A DNA stretch of 46,155 nucleotides, taken from contig QCDL01000011.1 in the NCBI GenBank assembly GCA_003280915.1, positions 1-46,155 on the forward strand. The letters run 5' to 3'. How positions within the stretch are numbered: the stretch's first letter is position 1; each line of letters opens with the position of its first letter. The position numbers and the translations under genes were made by a program. Below, in pieces: positions 1 to 19,769 of the stretch. The stretch comes from Prochlorococcus sp. AG-355-I04. Lineage in GTDB: Bacteria; Cyanobacteriota; Cyanobacteriia; PCC-6307; Cyanobiaceae. A model generated the notes under the pieces. That model saw nothing but the letters and a program-made list of their open reading frames with translations. It was not told the origin of the DNA and did not search any database.

Positions 1-22
1 GATTTAATTTAATTATATTCCC

Positions 23-295
23 TTAATGGGGATAGTTATTGTAGCTTGTAATTTCTTTTTCAAAAATTTCAACAAATTCAGGCTCTAAAAATGTTTTTAA
101 AGCTTTTTGAAGCTTTTTTTTGATCTTGGAATCTGAGTAGCATTTTTTTGACTTGCAAATGTAAGCTGATCTCCCCATTCCCTTTTGAAGCATGATGCCT
201 TGCTTATGATCTTTAGTAATCTTTAAAAGATCTTTTCGGTCATATGTTTTTCTACATGAAATGCATACACGCAAAACAGGGATTTGTTGTGTCAC
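23..295 (-). CDS. ylxR: YlxR family RNA-binding protein (DUF448)
   Basis: A 90-residue basic protein of the YlxR/DUF448 family, small RNA- or nucleoid-binding proteins encoded between nusA and infB in many bacteria. The family core is visible: the R-x-C-I-x-C segment near residues 9-14, an R-K-D-L-L stretch, and G-R-S-A-Y-I-C near residues 41-47, followed by a lysine-rich helix. The start is GTG and overlaps the nusA stop codon by four bases (GTGA), so the two are translationally coupled. infB should follow to the left, outside the window. Precise molecular function is unsettled for the family. Confidence 0.9.
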   Translation of the reverse strand: MTQQIPVLRVCISCRKTYDRKDLLKITKDHKQGIMLQKGMGRSAYICKSKKCYSDSKIKKKLQKALKTFLEPEFVEIFEKEITSYNNYPH

Positions 296-1695
296 CGTTT
301 TTTCTCCTCTTCTGCAGATATCTCAGTATCTTGAACGGTCTCTAATGGATCATTATCTGTGAATTCTTCTCCTTCGTATTGTTCCTCTCCATATTCTTCA
401 TCATCTTCAGGAAGTGGATAAAGTTCTCTTAATCTTGCATCTTCCGCAGCACGCTCAGCTTGTTCTGCTTCTAATTTGAGCTCAGCTTCTCGCTGAAGAT
501 TCTCTTCATCTTCCCTTTGAATGATTAATTCAGAGACCGCAGCATCTTCTGCTTCCTGATCATATTCATGTGAGTTTTTAACATCAATCTTCCAGCCAGT
601 TAATCTTGCTGCAAGTCTTACATTTTGACCTTCTCTACCAATTGCGAGACTTAATTGATCAGGAGGAACTAGTACGTGCGCGTGTTGACCTTCTGGGTCA
701 ACAAGTCTCACGAGATCGACTTTCGCAGGACTTAAAGAGTTTAAAATATATTGGATTGGATCAGAAGACCATTTAATAACATCAATTTTTTCTCCTCTTA
801 ATTCATTTACTACTTGTTGAATTCTTGCTCCTCTGGCTCCAATACAGGCACCAACAGGGTCAACTTCTTGTTCGACGCTATCAACAGCTACTTTTGTTCT
901 TGGCCCAACAGCTCTTGATGGAGGATTCGCTTCTCTTGAAACAGCAACAATTTTTACTGTTCCTTCTTGGATTTCCGGTACTTCATTTTCAAATAAATAA
1001 ACGACTAATCCAGCATTTGCTCTGCTTACAAAAAGTTGTGGCCCTTTTCTGGCTATTTCGCTAACTTCTTTCAAGAATACTTTGAAAGTTGCATTAGCTC
1101 TGTAGTTATCATTTGGTAATTGATCTCTTTTTGGAAGTTCGGCCTCCACTTCAGGTCTACCAATACCCGAACTAACTCCCATAATTACTGATTGTCTTTC
1201 AAATCTTATAACTCTTGCAGTTAAAACAGGATCTTCTAAATCTGCAAATTCTTCTTGGATCATAATTCTTTGTTGATCTCTTAATTTTTGGGCTAAAACT
1301 TGCTTTGTTGTTGAAGCAGCCATTCGCCCAAAATCCTCTTTTTCTGGAGTAACGTCTAAAACAACCGTGTCACCTATTTGAGCATCATCAGCTACTTGTT
1401 TCACTTCTAATAAAGATATTTGATGATCGTCGCTTTCAACTTCCTCTACAATTATTTTACTTGATAAGATCCTGTAACCTTCTTCTTCTAAATCTAATCC
1501 AACATCAAAATTACTAAAGTATTCTTCATCAAATGGAGCTTCGTTAACTCCAATGTAAAAAGTTTTTCTATATTTTTCGTAACCTTTTAACAAAGCTTCG
1601 CGTAAAGCAGCTTCCACGATATTAGGAGGTAACTTTTTTTCCTCACTAATATCTTCTATGAGATTGTTTAAACCTGGGAGAATAACTAATGCCAT
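292..1695 (-). CDS. nusA: Transcription termination/antitermination factor NusA
   Basis: NusA binds RNA polymerase and nascent RNA and modulates pausing, termination and antitermination. Domains in order: N-terminal polymerase-binding domain (about residues 1-145), S1 domain (about 150-225), KH1 with GxxG loop G-A-R-G at 286-289, and KH2 with G-R-E-G at 353-356. The protein has 467 residues. From about residue 375 onward it carries a strongly acidic, Glu/Asp-rich tail, instead of the two AR repeats of E. coli NusA. It starts with ATG, lies 33 bases after rimP, and overlaps ylxR by four bases, giving the conserved rimP-nusA-ylxR-infB order. Confidence 0.97.
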   Translation of the reverse strand: MALVILPGLNNLIEDISEEKKLPPNIVEAALREALLKGYEKYRKTFYIGVNEAPFDEEYFSNFDVGLDLEEEGYRILSSKIIVEEVESDDHQISLLEVKQVADDAQIGDTVVLDVTPEKEDFGRMAASTTKQVLAQKLRDQQRIMIQEEFADLEDPVLTARVIRFERQSVIMGVSSGIGRPEVEAELPKRDQLPNDNYRANATFKVFLKEVSEIARKGPQLFVSRANAGLVVYLFENEVPEIQEGTVKIVAVSREANPPSRAVGPRTKVAVDSVEQEVDPVGACIGARGARIQQVVNELRGEKIDVIKWSSDPIQYILNSLSPAKVDLVRLVDPEGQHAHVLVPPDQLSLAIGREGQNVRLAARLTGWKIDVKNSHEYDQEAEDAAVSELIIQREDEENLQREAELKLEAEQAERAAEDARLRELYPLPEDDEEYGEEQYEGEEFTDNDPLETVQDTEISAEEEKKR

Positions 1696-1728
1696 CTATG
1701 ATGGGAAATGGATAATTGTTGAAAATAA

Positions 1729-2196
1729 TTAATCTTTTAATGTGCAAAGACTAATCTTTAGTACTTCATTAAAAGGGATTTTTTTTATCTTCCCTTTTAT
1801 GTTAATGGCTAAATAATCTTTAGACTTTTCATAAAGTAAACCATCAAGAAATTTTTTTTTGGAATTTTTCTGGTTTAACTGAACATTAACTGGAAAACCC
1901 TTAAAAGTTTTGAAGTCTCTATCTGAGGTTAATTCATCACTGACCCCTTGACTACTAATTTCTAACACATATGAACAATTTAAAAGATTTGAATTTTCAA
2001 TTTCTTCAGAGGCTGGAGCATTAAATAAAGCACAATCTTGAAGTGAAATATCATCACCATTAGTTTTTTTTATAATGATATTGACGACTGTCGGATTCTG
2101 ATTAGTTTGGATATTTAAACTGCAGATTATGAGATCCCATTCATTGGCAACTTTTTTTAATAGGGTTTCTAGTTTAATTGTGTCTTCTTTATTCAA
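1729..2196 (-). CDS. rimP: Ribosome maturation factor RimP
   Basis: RimP assists assembly of the 30S ribosomal subunit. The 155-residue frame shows the family pattern: an alpha/beta N-terminal half with a V-N-I-I-I-K-K strand, the C-A-L-F/S-N-segment, a [10 protein letters not shown] motif equivalent to the usual Y-x-L-E-V-S-S-P-G, and a C-terminal SH3-like part with a D-G-L-L-Y segment. No ATG is available near the expected N terminus, so TTG at 2196 is the likely start. It is the first gene of the nusA operon, divergent from the protease gene at 2332. Confidence 0.93.
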   Translation of the reverse strand: MNKEDTIKLETLLKKVANEWDLIICSLNIQTNQNPTVVNIIIKKTNGDDISLQDCALFNAPASEEIENSNLLNCSYVLEISSQGVSDELTSDRDFKTFKGFPVNVQLNQKNSKKKFLDGLLYEKSKDYLAINIKGKIKKIPFNEVLKISLCTLKD

Positions 2197-2322
2197 ATTA
2201 ATCTATTTAAATTGATTTAAAATAATTTTCACATATAAAAATTCTTTTTCTATAAAAATATTAAAAATTCGTATTTTATGGATGTAAACAAAAAAACAAC
2301 AATAATAAATTTCTTCAATTAG

Positions 2323-3486
<1,164 letters not shown>

Positions 3487-3531
3487 ATCACCCATTGAAA
3501 TTTAATAATCTATAAACCTAGAACAAAGATT

Positions 3532-4245
3532 TTGGATTCACAAACTCAAATGAAGAAAATAGTTGCTGATGAAGCAATTAAGGAAGTAGAAAGTGGCATG
3601 ATTCTTGGATTAGGATCTGGATCCACAGCTGCTTTAATGATAAAAAGCCTAGCGGATGAAATACGTTCTGGAAAACTTCAAAATATAAAAGGTGTTGCAA
3701 CTTCATTTCAATCAGAAGTTTTAGCGCTCGAACTAGATATCCCACTTATCGATTTAGCTGCTGTTTCCCAAATCGATCTAGCTATTGATGGAGCAGATGA
3801 AGTTGATCCAAGATTTCAATTAATTAAAGGAGGTGGAGCATGTCATGTTAGAGAAAAGTTAGTGGCATCTAAAGCTAATCAGTTTTTGATAGTTGTTGAC
3901 GAAACTAAACTTGTTCAAAACTTAAATCAATCCTTTCCTTTACCTGTAGAAGTCCTCCCAAATGCTTGGAAACAAGTTCAGGAAGTTATTGTAGAGATGA
4001 AAGGCAATTCTAGTTTAAGGATGGCTACTAAAAAAGCTGGTCCAGTTGTTACTGATCAGGGCAATCTAATCCTAGATGTATTGTTTAATGATGGTATTAA
4101 AAATCCAAAAGATATTGAATTGAGGCTTAACAATATTCCGGGTGTACTAGAAAATGGATTATTTGTCGATCTTACAGACAAAGTATTGGTTGGTAAAATT
4201 GAAAACAATACCCCAGTTGTTTATTCTCCCTCAAAAGTTGTCTAA
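3532..4245 (+). CDS. rpiA: Ribose-5-phosphate isomerase A
   Basis: Interconverts ribose 5-phosphate and ribulose 5-phosphate, needed both for the Calvin cycle and the pentose phosphate pathway. Signature elements: G-S-G-S-T-A phosphate loop near residues 28-33, [11 protein letters not shown], and L-I-K-G-G-G-A with the downstream R-E-K. At 237 residues it is of normal size. TTG at 3532 is the likely start; ATG at codon 7 is an alternative. It follows the protease by 45 bases, and its stop codon overlaps the stop codon of the convergent hisD, leaving no room for a separate terminator. Confidence 0.95.
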   Translation: MDSQTQMKKIVADEAIKEVESGMILGLGSGSTAALMIKSLADEIRSGKLQNIKGVATSFQSEVLALELDIPLIDLAAVSQIDLAIDGADEVDPRFQLIKGGGACHVREKLVASKANQFLIVVDETKLVQNLNQSFPLPVEVLPNAWKQVQEVIVEMKGNSSLRMATKKAGPVVTDQGNLILDVLFNDGIKNPKDIELRLNNIPGVLENGLFVDLTDKVLVGKIENNTPVVYSPSKVV

Positions 4246-5528
4246 TCTTCAAATCTTATTTGTACTGAGTTGGCATGGCTATGTAAACCTTCACTTTTAG
4301 CAAGATTAATAATATCGAGGCTGTTAGCTTTTAAGCTTTGTTCATTAAATTCAATTATTGAAGTGTTTTTCATAAAAGTTTCAACTCCTAGAGAACCGCT
4401 AAATCTAGAATTCCCTGATGTTGGTAAAGTATGATTTGGTCCAGCCAGATAATCTCCTACGGCTTCCGGGGTCCATTTGCCTAAAAATATTGCTCCTGCA
4501 TTTTCTATGCCTTGAAGAATCTTTTTTGAATCTAAAGCTAATATTTCTAAATGTTCTGGGGCAAAGTCATTACTTAGTTCAATACATGATTTGTAATTCT
4601 CGCAAATAACAATTAATCCCCAATCTTTTATGGACTGCAGGCAAATTTCTTTTCTTGGATGATTATCTATTTTTTTATAAATTTCTTCTAAAACTTCTTT
4701 TGCCTGGTTATGTGAAGTAGTTAGAAGGATCGAAGACGCCAATGGATCATGCTCTGCTTGTGCTAGGAGATCAGATGCTATATGAGAGCTTTTAGCTGTT
4801 TCATCTGCAATGATTAATATTTCACTTGGACCTGCTAAAGAATCTATTCCTGTAAAGCCATAAATTAGTTTTTTTGCAGTAGTTACATAGATATTACCTG
4901 GCCCTGTAATTACATCAACTTTATTGATTTGATCTGTACCAAATGCTAAAGCACCAATTGCTTGAGCTCCTCCAATTCTAAAAACTTTATTGATTTTTGA
5001 TAAGTGTGCTGCAGCTAAAACAGTTTTGTCTATTTCCCCTTCTTTATTTCCTGGAGATACCATTATAGTTTCTTTAACTCCTGCTACTGTGGCAGGTATA
5101 GCATTCATTAATACAGTACTTGGATAAGCAGCTCTACCTCCAGGGATATAAATACCTGCACTTTTCACTGGTTTCCATCTTCTTTGGACTATATCACCTT
5201 GTTCCCCTTTTATAGTGAAGGATGATGGAATTTCTTTTTCATGAAATTTTTGAATTCTTTCATAAGCTACCTTAAGTGAGCGCTTTAAATTGCTATCAAT
5301 TTCATTCCAAGCATCCTTTAACTCTTCTTGAGTAACTTGCATAGGGTCAGGGTCAAAACCATCAAATTCTCTGGTATATCTTCTTACTGCTATATCTCCA
5401 TTACTTTTGACCTCTCGAAGAATTTCTTCGACTATTGCATTTATTTTGTTGTTATTTTCTGAGTTAGTTCGAGCAGATATCCTTTTTAATTCTTGGATAG
5501 CGTTTTCCTTATTATTTAAGATCTTCAT
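4242..5528 (-). CDS. hisD: Histidinol dehydrogenase
   Basis: Catalyses the last two steps of histidine biosynthesis, L-histidinol to L-histidine with two NAD+ and a zinc ion. Family motifs seen: [44 protein letters not shown], and G-P-N-H-T-L-P-T near the C terminus, followed by E-G-L-H-S-H-A. At 428 residues it is full length. ATG start at 5528. It stands alone on the minus strand, divergent from rpsT, and is not next to other his genes here. Confidence 0.97.
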   Translation of the reverse strand: MKILNNKENAIQELKRISARTNSENNNKINAIVEEILREVKSNGDIAVRRYTREFDGFDPDPMQVTQEELKDAWNEIDSNLKRSLKVAYERIQKFHEKEIPSSFTIKGEQGDIVQRRWKPVKSAGIYIPGGRAAYPSTVLMNAIPATVAGVKETIMVSPGNKEGEIDKTVLAAAHLSKINKVFRIGGAQAIGALAFGTDQINKVDVITGPGNIYVTTAKKLIYGFTGIDSLAGPSEILIIADETAKSSHIASDLLAQAEHDPLASSILLTTSHNQAKEVLEEIYKKIDNHPRKEICLQSIKDWGLIVICENYKSCIELSNDFAPEHLEILALDSKKILQGIENAGAIFLGKWTPEAVGDYLAGPNHTLPTSGNSRFSGSLGVETFMKNTSIIEFNEQSLKANSLDIINLAKSEGLHSHANSVQIRFED

Positions 5529-5592
5529 ATTCTTAATTTTTCAAATTGAAAGGCTCGAGACCAAATTTAATAGCTCTTTGAATTATATATGA

Positions 5593-5622
5593 TTGATTAG
5601 TAGTCGATCTATTTGTTATGAT
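5593..5622 (+). promoter_or_regulatory. Candidate sigma70-type promoter for rpsT-tatD
   Basis: TTGATT at 5593-5598 and TATGAT at 5617-5622 are separated by 18 bases. A TG dinucleotide sits one base ahead of the -10 box (extended -10). The implied transcript start near 5629 leaves about 20 bases before the GTG of rpsT, and it excludes an upstream ATG at 5593, which would lie inside the -35 box. Position is inferred from consensus only. Confidence 0.45.
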
Positions 5623-5649
5623 TGTATTCTTCTATCTATAGTTTCTTCT

Positions 5650-5943
5650 GTGGCCAATAACAAATCTGCGAAAAAGAGAATCCAAATTGCCGAAAGAAAT
5701 CGATTAATTAATAAGTCATACAAATCTACAGTAAGAACTTTGACTAAGAAAACTTTAGAAAATTGTGCAAAATATAAGAATGACCCTAATGAAGAGAATA
5801 AAAATTTAGTCAAAACAAGCCTTAATAAGGCTTTTAGTTTAATCGATAAAGCAGTTAAAAAAAATATTCTTCACAAGAATAATGGCGCTAATAAAAAATC
5901 AAAAATTAACAATTTTGTGAAAACTACTCTTACCTCAAAGTAA
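5650..5943 (+). CDS. rpsT: 30S ribosomal protein S20
   Basis: A small basic primary 16S rRNA-binding protein. The sequence A-N-N-K-S-A-K-K-R right after the start is the standard S20 N terminus, so the start is GTG at 5650. The frame stays open 19 codons further upstream to an ATG at 5593, but that extension is hydrophobic, unlike any S20, and overlaps the likely promoter. The protein has 97 residues with the expected helical Lys/Arg-rich composition. tatD follows after 17 bases, and the order rpsT-tatD-rpoB is typical for cyanobacteria. Confidence 0.95.
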   Translation: MANNKSAKKRIQIAERNRLINKSYKSTVRTLTKKTLENCAKYKNDPNEENKNLVKTSLNKAFSLIDKAVKKNILHKNNGANKKSKINNFVKTTLTSK

Positions 5944-5960
5944 AAAGGCAGGTAATTATT

Positions 5961-6755
5961 ATGAGCGATATAGAACTCATAGATTCGCACTGTCATTTAA
6001 TATTTGAAAATTTTGAGAGAGATCTTGAAGATGTTATTTTAAGATTGCGTTCAAGAGGAGTAAAAAAATTAGTTCATGCTTGTTGTGAATTAACAGAAAT
6101 TCCAAAATTGAAAAAAATATCCCGTGAATTTAATGAAATTTACTATTCAGTTGGTTTGCATCCGCTAGAAGCAAAAAAATGGGAAGAAAGTTCAAAATCC
6201 CTTTTAAGAAAATCAGCTCAAGAAGATAAAAGAGTTGTAGCTATTGGAGAATTAGGCCTAGATTTTTTTAAAAATGAAAATAAAACTCAGCAAGTTGAAG
6301 CACTTATGCCTCAAATGGAGTTAGCTCATGATCTTAAGTTGCCTGTAATTATCCATTGCAGAGATGCTGCAAAAGAAATGATTGAGATATGCAGTGATCT
6401 TTCTAAACAAGGAAAATGTCCTGCAGGCGTACTGCATTGTTGGACAGGAACCCCAAAAGAAATGAAGCAATTTTTGGATCTCGGATTTTACATTAGTTTT
6501 AGTGGAATAGTAACTTTCCCAAAAGCCTATGAAATTCATGAGTGTGCCAAAATAGTCCCCAATGATAAATACCTAATCGAAACTGACTCACCATTTTTAG
6601 CTCCTGTCCCTCACAGGGGGAAGAGAAATGAACCCGCATTTGTTGAAAATGTTGCCAACTTTATAGCAGATTTGAGATCTACTGAACTAAACACAATTGC
6701 TAAAGAATCATCTAAGAATGCTGAAGATTTGTTTAAATTTAACTTGTTAATTTGA
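5961..6755 (+). CDS. tatD: TatD-family metal-dependent hydrolase/DNase
   Basis: A TIM-barrel amidohydrolase-superfamily protein, with 3'-5' DNase activity in characterised members. Metal-ligand motifs are complete and in order: D-S-H-C-H-L near residues 8-13, G-L-H-P, G-E-L-G-L-D-F, P-V-I-I-H-C-R-D-A, L-H-C-W-T-G and E-T-D-S-P-F-L-A-P near the C terminus. At 264 residues the length is normal. It lies between rpsT and rpoB and is probably cotranscribed with rpsT. The cellular role in cyanobacteria is not established. Confidence 0.93.
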   Translation: MSDIELIDSHCHLIFENFERDLEDVILRLRSRGVKKLVHACCELTEIPKLKKISREFNEIYYSVGLHPLEAKKWEESSKSLLRKSAQEDKRVVAIGELGLDFFKNENKTQQVEALMPQMELAHDLKLPVIIHCRDAAKEMIEICSDLSKQGKCPAGVLHCWTGTPKEMKQFLDLGFYISFSGIVTFPKAYEIHECAKIVPNDKYLIETDSPFLAPVPHRGKRNEPAFVENVANFIADLRSTELNTIAKESSKNAEDLFKFNLLI

Positions 6756-6840
6756 CATGGCAGCTGTTAGTATAAGGAATTACTGGAAATTTTTCTTAAT
6801 TTTTAAGCTTTAACTAAGGCAGTTAATGATTTATCAACAT

Positions 6841-6870
6841 TTGACAAAATTTAATTTTTTTTTGTTAAAT
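6841..6870 (+). promoter_or_regulatory. Candidate promoter for rpoB-rpoC1-rpoC2
   Basis: A perfect -35 consensus TTGACA at 6841-6846 is followed after 18 bases by TTAAAT (6865-6870, four of six matches to TATAAT). It lies in the 237-base gap between tatD and rpoB and would give a leader of about 115 bases. The rest of the gap is AT-rich with no recognised RNA element. Assigned by consensus only. Confidence 0.35.
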
Positions 6871-6992
6871 TGATTTTTTGTTGAAATCGAGATTTAATGG
6901 TTAATCTCATAACTAAGTGAAAAGTTAAAGAACTAAAAATTGAGTAGATTAAAAGTAAATAGTAAATCTCACAAAATCGCAGGTTTTCTTGG

Positions 6993-12229
<5,237 letters not shown>

Positions 12230-12236
12230 TCTTTAA

Positions 12237-16370
<4,134 letters not shown>

Positions 16371-16420
16371 ATATTATCTATTATTTTTTTTAGCGACTAG
16401 AATGTGTTTTTAAACTTTAA

Positions 16421-16576
<156 letters not shown>

Positions 16577-16593
16577 AAATAGTTTTGAAATAA

Positions 16594-17652
<1,059 letters not shown>

Positions 17653-17714
17653 AGTTATCTAAGAAAATTTTATCTAAAAAAATTTATTAAAAGTTTCTTA
17701 AACAGGCTATTATT

Positions 17715-17861
17715 GTGTTAATTAATCTTGAATCTTTGGGTTTTATTAAAACAAAAATTTTACCTTTCGCTATCGTCGCACTTTTTGGGATTGCCTTCTT
17801 TGCAGTAAGCGCAAGAATTTGGTTACCAGGAGATATGATGTCACCTGCTCCAATGAATTAA
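17715..17861 (+). CDS. 48-residue single-pass membrane protein, unknown
   Basis: A small frame starting GTG at 17715 and ending TAA at 17861. A short polar N terminus (L-I-N-L-E-S-L-G-F-I-K-T-K) is followed by one hydrophobic helix (about residues 16-36) that ends in S-A-R-I-W-L-P-G-D-M-M and a Pro/Met tail. Its organisation resembles small photosynthetic or NDH-type membrane subunits, but I recognise no named family. It lies 62 bases after rlmN and 18 bases before the HEAT-repeat gene in the same direction. The length, good membrane topology and snug fit argue that it is a real gene. Confidence 0.6.
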   Translation: MLINLESLGFIKTKILPFAIVALFGIAFFAVSARIWLPGDMMSPAPMN

Positions 17862-17879
17862 TATTATTAGATTCTGAAA

Positions 17880-18647
17880 ATGACAAAAAATAAGGATCCT
17901 AATCAAAAAAGTCTAGCTGAAATCGCAGTTGATCCAGATGTATTAGCGAGGGAATTAGCCTTAGAAATTGAAATAGATCCTTTAGAGCAAATTGATGAGG
18001 ATGTTTTTTCAAAAGATTTAAATATTACTCAAGAGTGTGATGAAGCTTTAAAAATGCTTAAAGGTAATAGAGAAGAGCGAATACAAGGCTTAAGAATATT
18101 TTGTGAGTATAGAGATCAAAGATCTTTCCCCCTTTTGTTACCATTGCTTGATCAACCTTGTCCCGTCGAAAGAATGAGTGCTGTATATGCTTTAGGTCGT
18201 AATCCATGTCCTAGCGCAGTCCAGAAACTTGTCAGTCTTTTGAAGACAGATGATAATGCTTATGTCAGAAGAGCAACTGCATGGAGCTTAGCTAATTATG
18301 ATAACCAAATTGTTTTAGAACCATTAATAAATGCTTTAAAGAATGATGTGGCTGCAGTAAGGTTATGGTCATCAAGTTCTTTAGCTGAAATTGGAAATGT
18401 TTCTTTTAAGAACGCTCAATTAGCAGCAGAACAACTTTTAATAAGTTTAAAGATAGATAATGAATCAGGTGTAAGAAGTAATTGTATTTGGTCATTATGT
18501 AGGTTGTACGAAAAATTAAACAATACATTCCAAGAGAGTTTTGTTGATGAATGTACTAAGATAGCCCTCTTCGATAAAGAGCCATCTGTTATGGAAGAAG
18601 CAAAAACAGCCCTTGATTCAATGGGGATGCAAGGTTTTTATAATTAA
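17880..18647 (+). CDS. HEAT-repeat protein (PBS-lyase-like repeats)
   Basis: A 255-residue protein with an acidic N-terminal segment (about 1-55) and then several alpha-helical HEAT/PBS-lyase repeats, recognisable by recurring R-x-S-A-V-Y-A-L-G-R, V-R-R-A-T-A-W-S-L-A and V-R-L-W-S-S-S-S-L-A-E-I-G units. Such repeats occur in phycobilin lyases (CpcE type), NblB and in IaiH, an IscA-interacting HEAT protein of Synechocystis. Since high-light Prochlorococcus has almost no phycobilisome, a scaffold or Fe-S assembly role is a reasonable inference, not shown. ATG start at 17880. Confidence 0.8.
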   Translation: MTKNKDPNQKSLAEIAVDPDVLARELALEIEIDPLEQIDEDVFSKDLNITQECDEALKMLKGNREERIQGLRIFCEYRDQRSFPLLLPLLDQPCPVERMSAVYALGRNPCPSAVQKLVSLLKTDDNAYVRRATAWSLANYDNQIVLEPLINALKNDVAAVRLWSSSSLAEIGNVSFKNAQLAAEQLLISLKIDNESGVRSNCIWSLCRLYEKLNNTFQESFVDECTKIALFDKEPSVMEEAKTALDSMGMQGFYN

Positions 18648-18773
18648 AAATCTTAATTTTTTTACAAGAACACTAGATAACTAATTAATTTATCAGATAT
18701 TCAATATAAAAATTAAAATTAATTAACTTGTACCAACTGAAACAAAAAATTTTCGTTAGTCTATATAAAGTAA

Positions 18774-18788
18774 AAGTACTCAGTACTT
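18774..18788. repeat. Perfect 15-base palindrome at the DUF2997 start
   Basis: AAGTACT and AGTACTT flank a single C at 18781, giving a perfect seven-base inverted repeat. A TATATAAAG stretch at 18762-18770 sits just upstream as a likely -10 region, so the palindrome covers the expected transcript start. It could be an operator for a dimeric regulator. The only supporting data are symmetry and position. Confidence 0.45.
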
Positions 18789-18795
18789 GAATTTA

Positions 18796-19011
18796 ATGCC
18801 TCAAAAAACATTGAGATTCAAAATTCATCAAGACGGAAGAGTTGAAGAGACTGTTGAGGGATTTACTGGTAATGCATGCAATGATGCTACAAGAAATCTC
18901 GAAGACGCTCTCGGTAAAGTAACAGTTAAGAATAAAACTTCTGATGCTTTCATCTCTAATCAAAGTGAAAACCTAACACAATTAAATAACGAATCTAATG
19001 TCACATTTTAG
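18796..19011 (+). CDS. DUF2997 protein
   Basis: A 71-residue protein beginning M-P-Q-K-T-L-R-F-K-I and containing Q-D-G-R-V-E-E-T-V-E-G-F-x-G-x-A-C, the typical DUF2997 core, followed by a helix ending L-G-K-V. I prefer ATG at 18796 over an in-frame TTG at 18787 because family members begin with this M-x-Q-K-T/I sequence and the TTG lies inside the palindrome. The gene overlaps ycf35 by 14 bases. DUF2997 and Ycf35 genes occur together in cyanobacteria. The function is unknown. Confidence 0.88.
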   Translation: MPQKTLRFKIHQDGRVEETVEGFTGNACNDATRNLEDALGKVTVKNKTSDAFISNQSENLTQLNNESNVTF

Positions 19012-19390
19012 TACAATTAAAACTCAGCTTAAAGAAGTAGAGCCACTAATTATGGCTTTAAATCATTTCGGTTATAGTATTAATCAAGAGGAAAAGTTTG
19101 TAAAAGGATATAAAGGTCAATTCACAGCCGTTGATATAAGTATGCATTTACCGGGTGATACCCAAGTTGGATTTAAATGGGATAAAAATTCTAATGCATA
19201 TGAATTAGTTACTGACCTTGATCTATGGAAATTTGAGATTCCAGTAGAAAGATTTATCTCAAAAGTTACACAAATGTATGCTTACCAAACAATCATCTCT
19301 AAAACGAAAGAAGATGGATATCAAATCGTAGAGCAAAAAAATAAAAATGATGGGTCTATTGAATTAGTCTTAACCAAGTGGGAAAACTAA
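18998..19390 (+). CDS. ycf35: Ycf35 protein (DUF1257)
   Basis: A 130-residue member of Ycf35/DUF1257, a family encoded in cyanobacteria and in some algal plastid genomes. Recognised by M-S-H-F-S-T-I-K-T, the central K-G-Y-K-G-Q segment, A-D/V-D-I-S-M, the G-F-K-W-D-K-N-S-N-A-Y-E-L-V-T-D block, and the tail containing Q-M-Y-A-Y. Function is not established. It lies between DUF2997 (14-base overlap) and the ferredoxin gene (9-base gap), which points to cotranslation and a shared pathway. Confidence 0.93.
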   Translation: MSHFSTIKTQLKEVEPLIMALNHFGYSINQEEKFVKGYKGQFTAVDISMHLPGDTQVGFKWDKNSNAYELVTDLDLWKFEIPVERFISKVTQMYAYQTIISKTKEDGYQIVEQKNKNDGSIELVLTKWEN

Positions 19391-19399
19391 TGTCAAAAT

Positions 19400-19759
19400 A
19401 TGGATTTTACAGATCCATTTCATAATACTGAAGAGAATATTGAGATTACAGGCTATGAGCCCGTTTTAGGTGGGCAGTTAGCCGAGAAAGCTGTATGGGT
19501 TGATGAAGCTAAGTGTATTGGTTGTCAATACTGTGTTCACGTCGCTTCGAATACTTTCACTGTTGATGAATTTCATGGTAGAAGTCGAGCTATTAGACAA
19601 GATGGAGATAGTTCTGATGTCATACAAGAAGCAATAGATACATGCCCTGTTGATTGTATTCATTGGGTCAAATTTGAAGAATTAGATGATTTAGAGGATA
19701 GTCTCGATAGGGATATGTTTCAAACATTTGGAAAGCCACCGAGAATGAATAAGCACTAA
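19400..19759 (+). CDS. [4Fe-4S] ferredoxin (Fed7/Sll0662-like)
   Basis: A 119-residue protein with one bacterial-type [4Fe-4S] cluster: Cys39, Cys42 and Cys45 (C-I-G-C-Q-Y-C) plus Cys82 of C-P-V-D-C. The single-cluster layout, the preceding G-G-x-L-A-E-K-A-V-W-V-D-E segment and the ycf35 neighbour match the ferredoxin 7 lineage of cyanobacteria (Sll0662 in Synechocystis), which has been linked to photo-oxidative stress. It would act as a soluble one-electron carrier. The acidic C terminus (residues 92-108) may be a docking surface. The nearby aldo/keto reductase, 10 bases downstream, is a possible partner by position only. Confidence 0.88.
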   Translation: MDFTDPFHNTEENIEITGYEPVLGGQLAEKAVWVDEAKCIGCQYCVHVASNTFTVDEFHGRSRAIRQDGDSSDVIQEAIDTCPVDCIHWVKFEELDDLEDSLDRDMFQTFGKPPRMNKH

Positions 19760-19769
19760 TATCAAAAAG

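Noticed and set aside
825-1064. Open frame on the plus strand inside nusA
   Set aside because: Low-complexity Leu/Gln composition, fully antisense to the well-conserved nusA KH region, and no family resemblance.
6757-6813. 18-codon frame after tatD
   Set aside because: Too short and without family match; it lies in the untranslated region ahead of the likely rpoB promoter.
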